Origin: Cryptomeria japonica
Lineage: Eukaryota; Streptophyta; Pinopsida; Cupressales; Cupressaceae
Reading direction: 5' to 3'
Length of the DNA stretch: 64,000 bases
Assembly: GCF_030272615.1 (NCBI RefSeq)
Contig: NC_081407.1
Coordinates: 440,231,213 to 440,295,212, forward strand
In this document: in pieces, positions 43,441 to 54,099 of the stretch
How the letters are laid out: each line of letters starts with the position of its first letter
How positions within the stretch are numbered: position 1 is the stretch's first letter
The notes under the pieces: model-generated
What the model was told of the DNA's origin: nothing
The model's input: only the letters and a program-made list of their open reading frames with translations
Databases searched by the model: none
Position numbers and translations under genes: made by a program

Positions 43441-45265
43441 TCAACTAAAGATGACTGTGGTTTATTCCAAATCCTTCCTCAGTTAGATGACATCATCAAA
43501 GCCAAGTCAAGTATGGGAAAATGAGAATTAAATCATTAAGATTTAATCATTATAATGTATGCCACTTGAATCCTATTTAAACTTCACAGATTGGAAATCA
43601 CACGAATTGCTCTACTCATTCGCATATCCTATGGTCGCATGTGCAAGTAGGTACTGATGGAATAATTGGTGGCTACGACATTTAAATCTTGGCACACTCA
43701 TCACCATTGTCTCATGTGAAGGCATGGTTTTAGCCTTCACACTCTTCAGTAATTGATCTCATATACAATTTTTTTTCTTACATCGCCTTTGTTATGTAGA
43801 TATTTATTACACCCAAAGTCCAACATACATGTGGCTGATTCGGCATCATAAGTCAGTAGTTCTCATCATTTATTACTTGCATCCTATATAGTCTTTGCAT
43901 TCTCTTAAGGATTCCAAATTAGTGAAGACCTTAGGAAAATTTTGGTTGCATTTGTGGAATGCTTTCTATCGATGCAGGGGACATGCAGAGTAACAGTGTT
44001 TTTTTCACTTGTAGAAGAGAACATATGGATTATATGTCGCATAACTTCAGATTCAACATCTTTGTGGTAGAATGGGAGTGACCATTCATAGACCATATTT
44101 CAGATGACCATCTTGGGTAGGTCTTCTTCACTCATATCTACCAGGTTAGAAAGAGCATCAAATGATTAATTGAGGAAGAAAAATCTTGTTTCCCCAAGCA
44201 AGGAGGCTCATATTTCCTTCACATTTGGTTTCAAGCCTCCTTTCAAATTCTCTAGATATGTTACAATCTCTTTTACTATTGGAGATCATTTCCAATAAAG
44301 TTGTTAGAGAGGCTTTTTTTCCAAATAATAAACTCCTACTTTCAGTCCAGAGGTACGACCTCTGGGAGGGTCGAGCACATGTTGGTGGCAGTGATAACTT
44401 TAAGAAACCCCCTCTCAAAAAATTGTATTAAATTTTGGTGAATATTTAATTTTTTAAGAAACAAAATAATTATTTTTTATTGGATAATCTTTCCTTTTTT
44501 TAAAGAAAAATATAAATTTTATTGGTGAATTTTTTTATATCAATTTTTTTGGTATTGGCGAATCTTGGAAAATAATAAGAGTATGCATTAATTACTATTG
44601 AAAATTCTTTCATTTAAAAAAAATAGTTTTGTTATAGAAAAGTAGAGACCTGAAGGTGGATATCATTAATGAGCTTAAGGGATAGACTCTACTTTATTTA
44701 GTTTCTACCATTAATTTAAATTTATCTAATAGCCCTCTTTGTATTTTGTGAGATAAAATGTACCAATAATTTCTAATACTCATGGGCCAAAAATTTCTTT
44801 TAGACCATTGATTTCCATTAAGGTCAATAATTCAAAAGCAATTTCAACCCCCACAAGCATTACAACTTATCAGTACAATTTACCTCATGGAATACAATGA
44901 AGGTCATTAGATTATATTTTAAGTTAATGATGACAACTAAAGATTGTTGATATAACCCTAAAGTAACTAATTATTATGATATATTATTGGTGAAGTAATT
45001 TAGATTCTACAATAAATTATAAAATGTTAGCAAATCTGATCCAACCATGCATTAAATATTGTGGTGAATTTTCAAGTTAAAAAAATTAATAAAATAAATT
45101 CTTTGGTAATTTAAATAACTCTAAATTAAAGATTTGTAAAAATGTGGCAATTCAGGTCACCTTAAAAGTTGAAATTATTAGCTAAATCTTGATTCCCAAA
45201 TTTCAAAAAATAGCCAATTAGCAAATTAGCCACTAAAAAATAACTAGTTGGTGGCCTCTTCCCAC
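43441..45265 (+). other. L+ 3' region, no recognisable coding
   Basis: About 1.8 kb between the RNase H end and the next frame. It is AT-rich from 44430 on. I see no match to the ORF3 found in L- and LB. Short frames here (for example 44186-44431) look like chance. Confidence 0.5.
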
Positions 45266-45661
45266 TTAAATTTCTCCTCAACAGGCTTGATTTCCTTTCA
45301 ATTTATGACAACATTAAAAACACACTGGAGTTGTATAATTTTACATACATTCATAGGGCTTTGGACAGACACCACAAAGTTATTAGGCAAGGGATAACAA
45401 GCATGATTAAGAAGAAGGTGAATGCACTTCTTATTTTACTTAGTGCTCCTCATGTAGATGTTGAGGACTCTCCTCATCAACCTCCAACCTCTTAGGTCAT
45501 TCAGTCTTCTCTGCCAGATCTTAATTCTTCGCCAGTGATGGTAACAACATAGGTAGCTGTTGAATTTGCCTCCACTTCTCAAGAGCATATTGTTGGTGTA
45601 AGCACTTCGTCCTTCGAGCAGCTAGCTGAACATGAGATGAATCCAGAAGCAATGGTGGAAT
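45266..45661 (+). pseudogene. Unknown ORF remnant near the L+ 3' end
   Basis: One frame runs from about 45266 (KFLLNRLDFLSIYDNIKNTL) through IHRALDRHHKVIRQGITSMI and KKKVNALLILLSAPHVDVED to a TAA at 45661, with two in-frame TAG codons (near 45495 and 45552). The region from ALDRHHKV to ALLILLSA looks helical; the C-terminal part is Ser/Glu-rich. It is not similar to the ORF3 of L- and LB, although it occupies a comparable place before the conserved 3' tail. It may be a transduced or captured gene fragment, or a different LINE 3' ORF. Confidence 0.4.
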
Positions 45662-45942
45662 AATTTTGTGTCTATTCCCTATTTTGGATTTCTACGAGTA
45701 AAACAATGGCCATTTTTCTACAACTTTTCAATTCTTTGTATGGATTTCAATGGCCAATTTTGGCAATGTAGTAATTATTGGTCAATGAGAAGTAAGATTA
45801 GGTGATAGTAATGTTTTAGGTTCCTATGTTGTAATTTGTATTTCATTTTGAGCTATAACTAGAGGTATTCTTGTTGGTTTTTTCCTCATGGTATGCTCTT
45901 TGAACCATTTTTTCTAATATTTTAAGTATATTAATATATATT

Positions 45943-45956
45943 AGTGGTTTACCACT
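45943..45956 (+). promoter_or_regulatory. LINE 3'-terminal hairpin (L+)
   Basis: AGTGGT (45943-45948), TT, ACCACT (45951-45956), then TTTGCC and an A-rich tail. Equivalent to hairpins in LB and L-. Confidence 0.75.
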
Positions 45957-45991
45957 TTTGCCAAAACAAAAAAAACAAAAAAAAATTGAAC

Positions 45992-46450
45992 CCTGACATA
46001 ACATTAAGTCAATTTTAACGCTAACCTTGAACCAATTTGAATATTAAAATTAAACCTAATTGAATAGTAAATCAAATTGAATCCTAACAAACTGAAACAC
46101 TAACCCTAACATTAAACCCTAAAAAAAGAAAGTTTATTTGAACACTAACCCTAACACTAAACCAAAACTGAAAATTAACACTAACTATAAACCAAATGGA
46201 ACACTAAACAAAAGTGAACTTTAAAACTTAAACAAATTGTTAATCCTAAAGCTAACACTAAACCAAACTAAACCTTGACCATGACATTAAACAAAATTGA
46301 ACCCTAACCCTAAACCAATTTAAGTCCTAACATCAAACCCAATTGAACAATAAACCAATTTGGACTCTAATCCTAAACAAAATTGAACATTGACCTTAAC
46401 AATTATTCAAATTGAACTCTAAACCATATCGAATCCTCAAACTTAAATAT
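45992..46450. repeat. Degenerate telomere-motif satellite, block 2
   Basis: Continuation of block 1 after the L+ insertion: AACCCTAA, ACACTAACCCTAAC and AATTGAACCCTAA words with many point changes. Confidence 0.75.
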
Positions 46451-46644
46451 AAATCTTAATAATATCAATAATATAATAATATTGATATTAACATTTTTAT
46501 TTTAAATTAATATTAATATAGTTTTGTAAAATATTAATATAGTTCTCTTACATGTTTGGGGGTGGCACTGCTACTAGCATATATATCTTTAATTTTAAGA
46601 TATATAAATTATGTCGAGATATATCGAGGTGTTTAATTTTTTAA
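46451..46644. other. AT-rich sequence before LINE LB
   Basis: AATATTAATAT-type runs and a GATATATCGAGG patch (about 46620). No gene seen. Confidence 0.5.
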
Positions 46645-47012
46645 TTATGGTTAGGTTTTTAAATAGGAAAACAAGAATTTATTATTACATGTTATTGTGG
46701 AGCTCTTTTTCAAACCATAATCTCACTCATCATGAGTTTATTCCCTTATTATGGCTTGCCATGAGATAATCCTATTCTGGCTCGTGCCACATTTAATCCA
46801 CAAAGTTTGCTTACCTAGAGATGAGTACAACTAGTTTCCACATCTTGTGTGCCACTCCTACCAAGGACTCCTTCGACAAACTGCACTTTGTATTTTCCAA
46901 GCTAATTATTTCATTTGTATGTGTCCAAATTGGCATGATTTATGGAAATTAGATTCAATTTTTTATTAGCTAATGTCTTTGTTTGTTCAGTGTCAGTTAA
47001 CCTACTTTTTCC

Positions 47013-47609
47013 ATGGTGAACAAAATTGTGCTCCATGGCCCTTTCGATGTTCTGTTTCCACAAGATCTTAGTTGAGTTAATTTGCAGTCTCTTTTCATCA
47101 TCCCATGCTCAAAGGTGGAGAAGGAAATCATTGAAATCCTTGGTGCAGAGTGGTTGGAAGCAAACCAATTTAGTCCTCCATCATGGGTGATCTCTAGGTT
47201 TGCAACTTTCATCATGGATCTATCTTGGTCAATAGAGTTCACAATATTCATTGTTGGCTCAATTGTCCAACCCAATTTTTTCACATGGGAGGAATTAAAC
47301 CAACAAATTGCAAACTACAACATATTAGTGGGTGATTCATGGGTTGGAGGTTTTCTTGAAAGAGGGGAAGTGTTGCAAGAGTCATTGGCTAGGTCTGTTT
47401 ACATCTCATCCATGAATGGCCTTTGTTATAATTATTCTACCCCTTTTCCTTCATGGCTAATGAAACACGCAGAAACTCTTAGTGATCATTTAACTTCACA
47501 AGCCTTCTCCAAATTTCATGGTTTTCGAGTCATTTTCAAGCATGCAGACATAGACCCTCATGGCTATGCTATCTCCTTCCCTACACCGATGGATATAGAA
47601 CCCTCATAG
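47013..47609 (+). pseudogene. LINE ORF3, unknown protein, 198 codons (LB copy)
   Basis: The frame opens at ATG 47013 (MVNKIVLHGPFDVLFPQ), has one TGA at 47073, and ends with TAG at 47607-47609. From residue 38 it aligns without a gap for over 70 positions with the L- frame at 52393-52986: GAEWLEANQF to GNRWLLSPSF, VISRFATFIMDLSW to EVLSHFFTICYDLLW, and a shared Y-x4-G-x4-GGFL. The ends also agree (SFPTPMDIEPS, SFVTPLPVIPI). Length is nearly the same, 198 and 197 codons. It has no motif I recognise. It lies after ORF2 in the parent LINE, so it may be a third LINE protein. Confidence 0.6.
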
Positions 47610-48365
47610 GGTTCCTCATATGGGAAATAGTTTTTTGAATTATTCATTTCTAATTTTTTCTCAATGGCCTCTGTGAATGTCTAGTGTCAATTTAAGTTTA
47701 TGCCAATAAAAATCACCAAATTAAAAAAGCATATACAAGTTTTTGAATGTGGTCTTCTCAGAAGGGTTTTTCAGGGAATTTTGACCTCCATTCCCTGTGA
47801 CTATGTTCAACCTAGTTTTGATTGGGATTTTTGGTCAATGCCCTGAGATTGGTGGGTTTTTGGGCTGGATCATAATCATGCTTGGGATTGGTATTCAATT
47901 TTTGTGCCTATTTCTTACCCACCTTGGTCAAGGTTACTAGTCATGAATTTTGGTCATGGCTCTACAATGATGGATTTTGATCGAGGCCTCCAGAACACTC
48001 AAATTTTCTACATCGAAAATGCTCACCTATATTGCAAAGTTCGCTACCACATATGATTGAGTATCTAGCAGCTTTTTACTACAACCAAGGTTCCACATAC
48101 TTCCATGTCAGCATTTCATGGGGTTCTCCTAACCCAGTCACTATTTTGATGTTGTTTGATGGGGAAGGGGCCTCATTGTCCCATCTTTTTTCATAAATAA
48201 TCGACAATCTTAGGGACATTTGATGCCTTCTAGGCCTCCCATTCATTGAGTGATTGGTTTTTTATGTACTTCATGTATTTAGTTGTTTGGGAAAGCTCGA
48301 GATGAGCTTGATACTTAGTTTGTATTAGGAATTTTTTTGGGATCTTAGTTTAGGTTTATTTTCTC
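47610..48365 (+). other. LB 3' region downstream of ORF3
   Basis: No intact gene. Around 47775-48060 one frame is rich in Trp and aromatic residues (SFDWDFWSMP, DWWVFGLDHNHAWDWY, YPPWSRLLVMNFGHG) with stops in between. This could be a decayed extension of the 3' coding region. An AATAAAAATCACC motif at about 47705 resembles a polyadenylation signal. Confidence 0.4.
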
Positions 48366-48466
48366 TCTCGAGCTATAACTGGAGGTTTTCTTACTAGCTC
48401 TTTCCTTTGGTATGCTCTTTGAACCATTTTTTTGCAATCATCTTTATTATACTATTTATATATTAT

Positions 48467-48480
48467 GGTGGCTTGCCACC
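48467..48480 (+). promoter_or_regulatory. LINE 3'-terminal hairpin (LB)
   Basis: GGTGGC (48467-48472), TT, GCCACC (48475-48480), followed by TTTGCC and an A-rich end. Confidence 0.78.
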
Positions 48481-48502
48481 TTTGCCTTTTTAACAAAAAA
48501 TT

Positions 48503-50594
48503 TATGGTTAGGTTTAGAATTAGATTTAAGGTTAGGGTTATAAATATTAGAACTAGAGATAGGGAATATGATTATAGTTAAATTAGGTTAAAGTTTATAA
48601 CTAAACTTGAGGTTAGTGTTAAATTAAATTTAGGATTAATATTCAATTAGGAATAGGATTATGGTTTAATTGTGGTTCATCCATTTTCTTAATATTTTAT
48701 TTTTTCCTTAAAACAATTAAAATAAAATAAAATTTAAGTGTGAAAACTTTATTTACTTACTCTAAAATGTAGTACCATCAAAGGAGAATGATTTAATGAC
48801 TTCACCATTTCAATTTAGGTGTTAGTTATATGTTTTTTTTTAAAGTAATTTTAAAATAGAAAATATTATATAAATTATAGTTTAATAATTTTTTTGATAA
48901 AGATAAATAAAATTGATAAATATCTCAACAAACTTATAATATTATTTTAACTTAATGAAAAAAGTAGATAGAAAATGAAATTGACAAATAGGATTATGGT
49001 TGAATAAGTTTTAAGTGTTCAATTACTATTAGTATTATAGTTACTTTTGTCATTGTTTTTATGTTTATATTGTATTAGGGTAGTGGTTAGAATTATTTTT
49101 TATTAAAATGGTCAAATGAATAAGATGATAATTATAGTTAGGATTAGGATTACTATCACAATTCAATTAGGGTTATGGAATAATTCAAATAGTGTTATAA
49201 TTAGTACTATATTTTATTTAGCCCTAATTATAAATTGAAAATATAATATTATAATATTTTTGATAAAGATAAATAAAATTGACAAATTTATCAAAAACAC
49301 ATCAGGGTTATAAATAACATCAAACATTTTTTTTTCATTCTATGTCAACCATCATGATAATTATTAACCCTTTGTCTACCATTGTATGATCTTGATAATT
49401 AAAAAATGTTAGATATCAAGTCTATTTTGTTTCTTAACTTTAAACTTTTACTACTTAATCCACTACACAAAGGTATTTTCATTATAGTTAAGTGATATTC
49501 ATAAGGCTTACGAAATGTGAATGTTGGACCTTTGGAAGAGATTAGATTTAACTCTTTTTTCTTTTTTTATAATAGTTATTAGGGTTAGGATCAATAATTA
49601 ACACTTACCTTAACCTTAATTGAAACTTAACACTAATCGTAAGTATAATTATTGTTAGGGTTAGGGTTAAGTCATTCAACTAGATTATGGTTATGGTTTA
49701 GTTAGGTTTAGGGTTCAATTAGGATTAGGGTTATTGCTAGAATTCAATAAGGGTTCTAAGACAATTCTTTGAATTAGGGATAACCTTAGGGTTAAATTTT
49801 AATTAGGTTAATAATTAGTGTTGGATAATGAATAATTTATAATTATGGTTAGGTTTACAATTAGATTTAAGGTTAGGGTTATAAATATTAAAACTAGAGA
49901 TAGGAAATATGATTATAGTTAAACTAGGTTTAAGTTTAGAACTAGACTTGAGATTAGTGTTAAATTAAATTTCGGATTAATATTTAATTAGGAATAGGAT
50001 TATGTTTTAATTGTGGTTCATCCATTTTGTTAATATTTTATTTTTTCCTTAAGAATTTTAGGATTAAATTAAATTAATTTTTTTAAAGTGTTAAAACATT
50101 ATTTACTTACTCTAAAATATAGTATCATCAAAGGAGAATGATTTAATGACTTCACCATTTCAATTTAGGTGTTAGTTATATGATTTTTTGTAATGAAATT
50201 TTAAAATAGAAAATATTATATAGATAACAATTTTATATTTTTTTTGATAAAGATAAATAAAATTGATAATCAACAAACATATTATTCTTTTAACTTAGTA
50301 AAAAAATGTAGATAGAAAATGAAATTGACAATTAGGATTATGGTTGAATAAGTTTTAAGTGTTCAATTACGATTAGTATTATAGTTACTTTTGTAATTGT
50401 TTTTATGTTTATATTGTATTAGGGTTATGGTTAGACTTATTTCTTATTAAAATAGTCAAATGAATAAGATGATAATTATAGTCAGGACTAGGATTACTAT
50501 CACAATTCAATTAGGGTTATGGAATAATTCAAATAGTGTTATAATTAGTACTATATTTTATTTAGTCCTATTTATAAATTAAAATTATAATTGA
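48503..50594. repeat. Telomere-motif satellite with 1341-bp period
   Basis: Unit A (48503-49843) and the start of unit B (49844-50594) align over about 730 bp, for example TATGGTTAGGTTTA, GGTTAGGGTTATAAATATTA and TTGTGGTTCATCCATTTT. Between aligned parts are many GGTTAG/GGGTTAGGGTTA words. Unit B is cut by the Tat2 LTR at 50595. Degenerate telomere words within long satellite units are common at plant pericentromeres. Confidence 0.85.
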
Positions 50595-51783
50595 TGCACT
50601 ACAAAAGGGGACACATAAAACAAAGCTCAAACATTAACAAGTTAGTCTCAACCAAAACCAAAATGAGCTTAAAACCTTCAAATGCATACCAAAGGAGATA
50701 AGAAGCAAAGAACACAAAGTATAAACAAATGAAAGAGAGTAAGAAGACTCTCTAAGATTCTCCCATTGTGCTTCTTGATAGTCCTCCCTTTCTCTTCTCC
50801 TCTCCAAGATCCAAATGGATGAGTATAACTCTCAACTTTAGCATTTAGCCATGGATGCCAAATGGAGATTCAAAATGGTTGAGTATGAAAAAAATTCCTA
50901 TTGCTATGCAAATGTGTAGAAATAAGATTACTATGAGAAAGCTCTATGCTAATGTAAGTATAATAACAATACTCTAAATTGCTTTTTTTGCTTGAGGATG
51001 AGGTCCCTTTAATAGGCAAAATGGTTAAATGGATGGCCAAGATTGATTGGGCTTGTGGAAGGCTAGGATTGCATGATTCTCAATCCATGTGATGGCTTTC
51101 AACCCAATCCCATGATGACAAGTGTCAACATGAGATGGCTTGACAGGAGAGGGAATGAGCATTTAATGCTTGAAGGGACATGAGGGTAACTTCATGTGGT
51201 TGGGGTTATTGGATAAATCCATTATCCAAGGGTAAACTCTTGTTAAAGGTTTACCCATTGTTAGGCCTTCGCCAAGGGTACAAGACCCATGTGGGATGGA
51301 GTGTTTTGGGTTATCCTTTTATCCAAAGGATAAATGGATGTGCAAGGCTTGAAGGATAACTATGGTTAAGGAAATAAATGCTTGAAGAGACCTGCGGGTT
51401 AAATGGATGGTTAAAGTATGGAGAAAGTCTCTACCCAAGGGTCAAATGTGGGTTAGTTAGACTTAAGCCTTTAATGGTTTATGAAGACTTTGAGGGTTAA
51501 CTTGTTGAATAAATAAAGCCTTTAATGCTTTATGAAGACTTTGCATATTTTTGAGAAGTGAATTCTTCTTAAGGAATGTGCAAATGTTTAGGAGGGGATT
51601 AGGCTAATTAGAAGGGATTAGAAGATTCTAGAAGAAGGGTTAGTGGGAAAGTAGGTTTTGCAAGTGGGTGAAGATTTTAAATAAATATTGATTTATTTAA
51701 ATTGAGATTTGATTTGGGGTTTTTAACTAAGTGTTTAATTTATGTAAATGAGAGGAAAGGGGAAATTAAATAAATTGATAATT

Positions 51784-51807
51784 TTATTTAATTGTTGGAC
51801 TATAGTT
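51784..51807. repeat. Left target-site duplication of L-
   Basis: Identical to 60493-60516 over 23-24 bases. The last T may belong to the tail. Length exceeds typical LTR-element duplications and fits LINE integration. Confidence 0.92.
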
Positions 51808-51822
51808 TTTTTTTTCAATAAA

Positions 51823-51837
51823 AGTGGCATAGCCACT
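51823..51837 (-). promoter_or_regulatory. LINE 3'-terminal hairpin (L-)
   Basis: In the minus strand AGTGGC, TAT, GCCACT, then TTTTATTG and the A tail. Same position and shape as in L+ and LB, with different pairs at both stem ends. Confidence 0.78.
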
Positions 51838-52392
51838 AAACTTTTTTATATTATTTTTAATAAGATTTTTACAACGGGTTCAAAAAAGGCATACCAGTAG
51901 GAAAGAACCTGCAAGAAAACCTCTGGTTGTCACCTTGAGAAGGAAACTATACTACCCTTACAAAATATGAGGATCCTGATGACCCAAAAACTCACCCAAA
52001 CCCATATAGATGCCCTGTGTATATAGACCCCATAGGGCGCATATCTCAACTGATTAAAAAACTCAGTTGGTTACAAAAGTGGGGTTGAATTGCAAAGAGG
52101 TTTACAACAAGAAGAACTAGGAGCCCATCAACTGATAACAATAGTTAGATATAAAAAGAAGAGGAGCATGCTGAGATACCAAGAAGTGAAACTAAGGAGG
52201 ACTGAAACTGGAATAGATCGGAAATCTCCAACTCCATAGAATTGAGAAAATGAGAACTATCCAAAATCCATCTCAAAAAACATCCTGCACAAAAATATGA
52301 GATATCTGCAAAGGTAGGAACAGTTAGTCCAAAAACCAATTACTCGAGCTTTCCTCCAGAGGAGAAGGTCGGGCATTCTGAGGAACCAGTGC

Positions 52393-52986
52393 CTATATGG
52401 GGATCACGGGGAGAGGAGTTACAAATGAAGCAAAATAGAAATTAATTAGAGAATGAAGACCAACTAACACTTCCCGTGCTCTGACCAAAACTTGGGGAGA
52501 TATAAAACCAGACAAAATTTCCACAGATTTTAGAGCTTCATCAATAGTATCACAGATCAGGCCCATTCTAATTTCAAAGAGAAAATGTCCATAGTGCCCA
52601 TCTTCCAAAAGATTTTGAAGAGAAAGAAAACCCCCATAAGGAAGAGTACCCATATCAAAAATATAACTATCCAAAGCTGACCCAAGATGATGCATATCAA
52701 GCATTGGAGGCACCACAAATTTTGATGCAATAAGCTAGACCAGAGTTTTATCCCATAGAAGATCATAACATATAGTAAAAAAATGAGACAAAACTTCTAA
52801 AAAAGAGATAAAAGAAGGAGAGAGCAACCAACGATTACCCACCACCCTATGAATTTCAGACTCCAACTCCAGATTATGCAAAACAAAAACTCTCCCAAGC
52901 TTTTCAGAAACATAGCCATAGTTGTCAACAATGTCTTTCTCAGGAAATGATACTATAACATGATAAGTTGGAAGAATAAAAGACAT
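52393..52986 (-). pseudogene. LINE ORF3, unknown protein, 197 codons (L- copy)
   Basis: The frame opens at ATG 52986 (MSFILPTYHVIVSFPEK), has one TAG at 52735-52737, and ends at 52393 (SFVTPLPVIPI). It has a mixed hydrophobic pattern with GNRWLLSPSF, FFTICYDLLW, a Y-x4-G-x4-GGFL stretch and ALKSVEILSG. It aligns nearly without gaps with the LB frame (47013-47609). I estimate about 25-30% identity by eye over about 70 residues. No known domain is recognised. It starts 1.1 kb downstream of the ORF2 stop, which needs reinitiation, a separate transcript, or passenger status. Confidence 0.6.
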
Positions 52987-53189
52987 AAGGATTATTTACC
53001 TTTGCCACAGAGAGAAGAAATCCTTCAAATACCATCGATGAGGGAAAACAAAGACATTCTATAGCAGAGTTAAGAAATAGCCAAAAGAAAACTAAATTAA
53101 TTAGCCACCATACATTGTAATGAATGCCATCCGTGTGAGGAGCCAAGAACAAATATGCCAAGAAATGCATCCCGATCGATCAAATAAAA

Positions 53190-54060
53190 ACAAAGGCCTA
53201 AAATAATGTTGCCACCTTTCATAATAATGAATGATCTGCTCATGTGAAAAAACAAGTCTCCAAAAAATCACTGTAAGAAATGCATCTCGGGTGAGCCAAA
53301 AAGACATTAAACCTCATAATCGCCTCTGTGAGAAGTACCATACTATCTCCACTGAGGTCGATAAATAGTACAATAGTAATAATTATATTGAAAGCCAAGG
53401 CACATCACAATTAACCAAAGCATGTATTCCATATCCCACGTGAGAGAGAAAAGGAAATGATAAAGCATGTCGCCACTCTCGAAATAAAACCAATAAACAT
53501 AGTTTCCCATAATGCTTATGACAGCTCACAACCACACTATGTATATGGCAACAATTACCTATATACAGAGATAGATTACCAGCTGAGCATAAACACTTAC
53601 TATAATAATGCATGATCCGCTTATGTGTTAAAAACAAGTTTCCAAACAATCATTTAAAGAAATGTATAGCGAGTGAACCACAAAAAGCCAATAATAATTA
53701 AACCTCACAGTCACCTCTGTGAGTGGAACTATATAATCTTCCCTGAAGTTGATAGAAAGAATCAACAATAATCATTACATAGAAAGCCATGACCCATCAC
53801 TTTTAATCAAAACAACATGAGTACAAAATCCCCCGCTTGAAAGCAACCTCGAAGAAAGACTCTGAGAGGAAAATCTCTTTCAAGAAGCTTTTTAATTTTA
53901 ATTTGAAGATAAATATGATAATCTAAAGCCAATAAAGATAGTCACCCTTAATGCTTATAATAGCTCGCAGCCCAACTATGCATCTGATAATTCACGTACA
54001 GAATCAGATTACCAGTTGTGTATAAACAATAATAATGCCTATCCGGACTGGCAATAGAAG
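53190..54060 (-). repeat. Diverged tandem duplication in L- between ORF2 and ORF3
   Basis: ATGATCTGCTCATGTG (53231) recurs as ATGATCCGCTTATGTG (53612), CCTCTGTGAG (53325) recurs at 53714, and AATGCTTATGACAGCTC (53511) recurs near 53950. Spacing of 380-440 bp reflects indels. Units are clearly diverged. No coding seen. Confidence 0.75.
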
Positions 54061-54099
54061 GAAATTTCTTCAAAAGTCAGGGACAAAAATACCACAAGA

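Larger units (their letters stand above)
37015..45985 (+). mobile_element. L+: near full-length L1-type LINE
   Basis: The 8.97-kb element starts 11 nt before its ORF1 ATG (37026). It encodes ORF1 (to 39256) and ORF2 (39253-43440, EN-RT-zinc-RNase H), and ends with a hairpin (45943-45956) and an A-rich tail. It is embedded in telomere-motif satellite. TTGAAC on both sides (37009-37014, 45986-45991) is a weak target duplication. Both ORFs have frameshifts and stops. The plant L1 clade with an RNase H domain fits well. Confidence 0.85.
46659..48501 (+). mobile_element. LB: 5'-truncated LINE copy carrying ORF3
   Basis: A 1.84-kb insertion flanked by a 14-bp target duplication (TTATGGTTAGGTTT at 46645-46658 and 48502-48515), a satellite word. 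It contains only LINE 3' sequence: ORF3 (47013-47609), about 0.9 kb of 3' region, the shared GAGCTATAACTGGAGGTTTT tail segment, the hairpin and a short A-rich end. Truncation at the 5' end is the usual outcome of target-primed reverse transcription. Confidence 0.85.

Noticed and set aside
53383-53649. Short minus-strand ORFs in the L- 3' region as extra genes
   Set aside because: They lie in a diverged tandem duplication and are not conserved between its two units.
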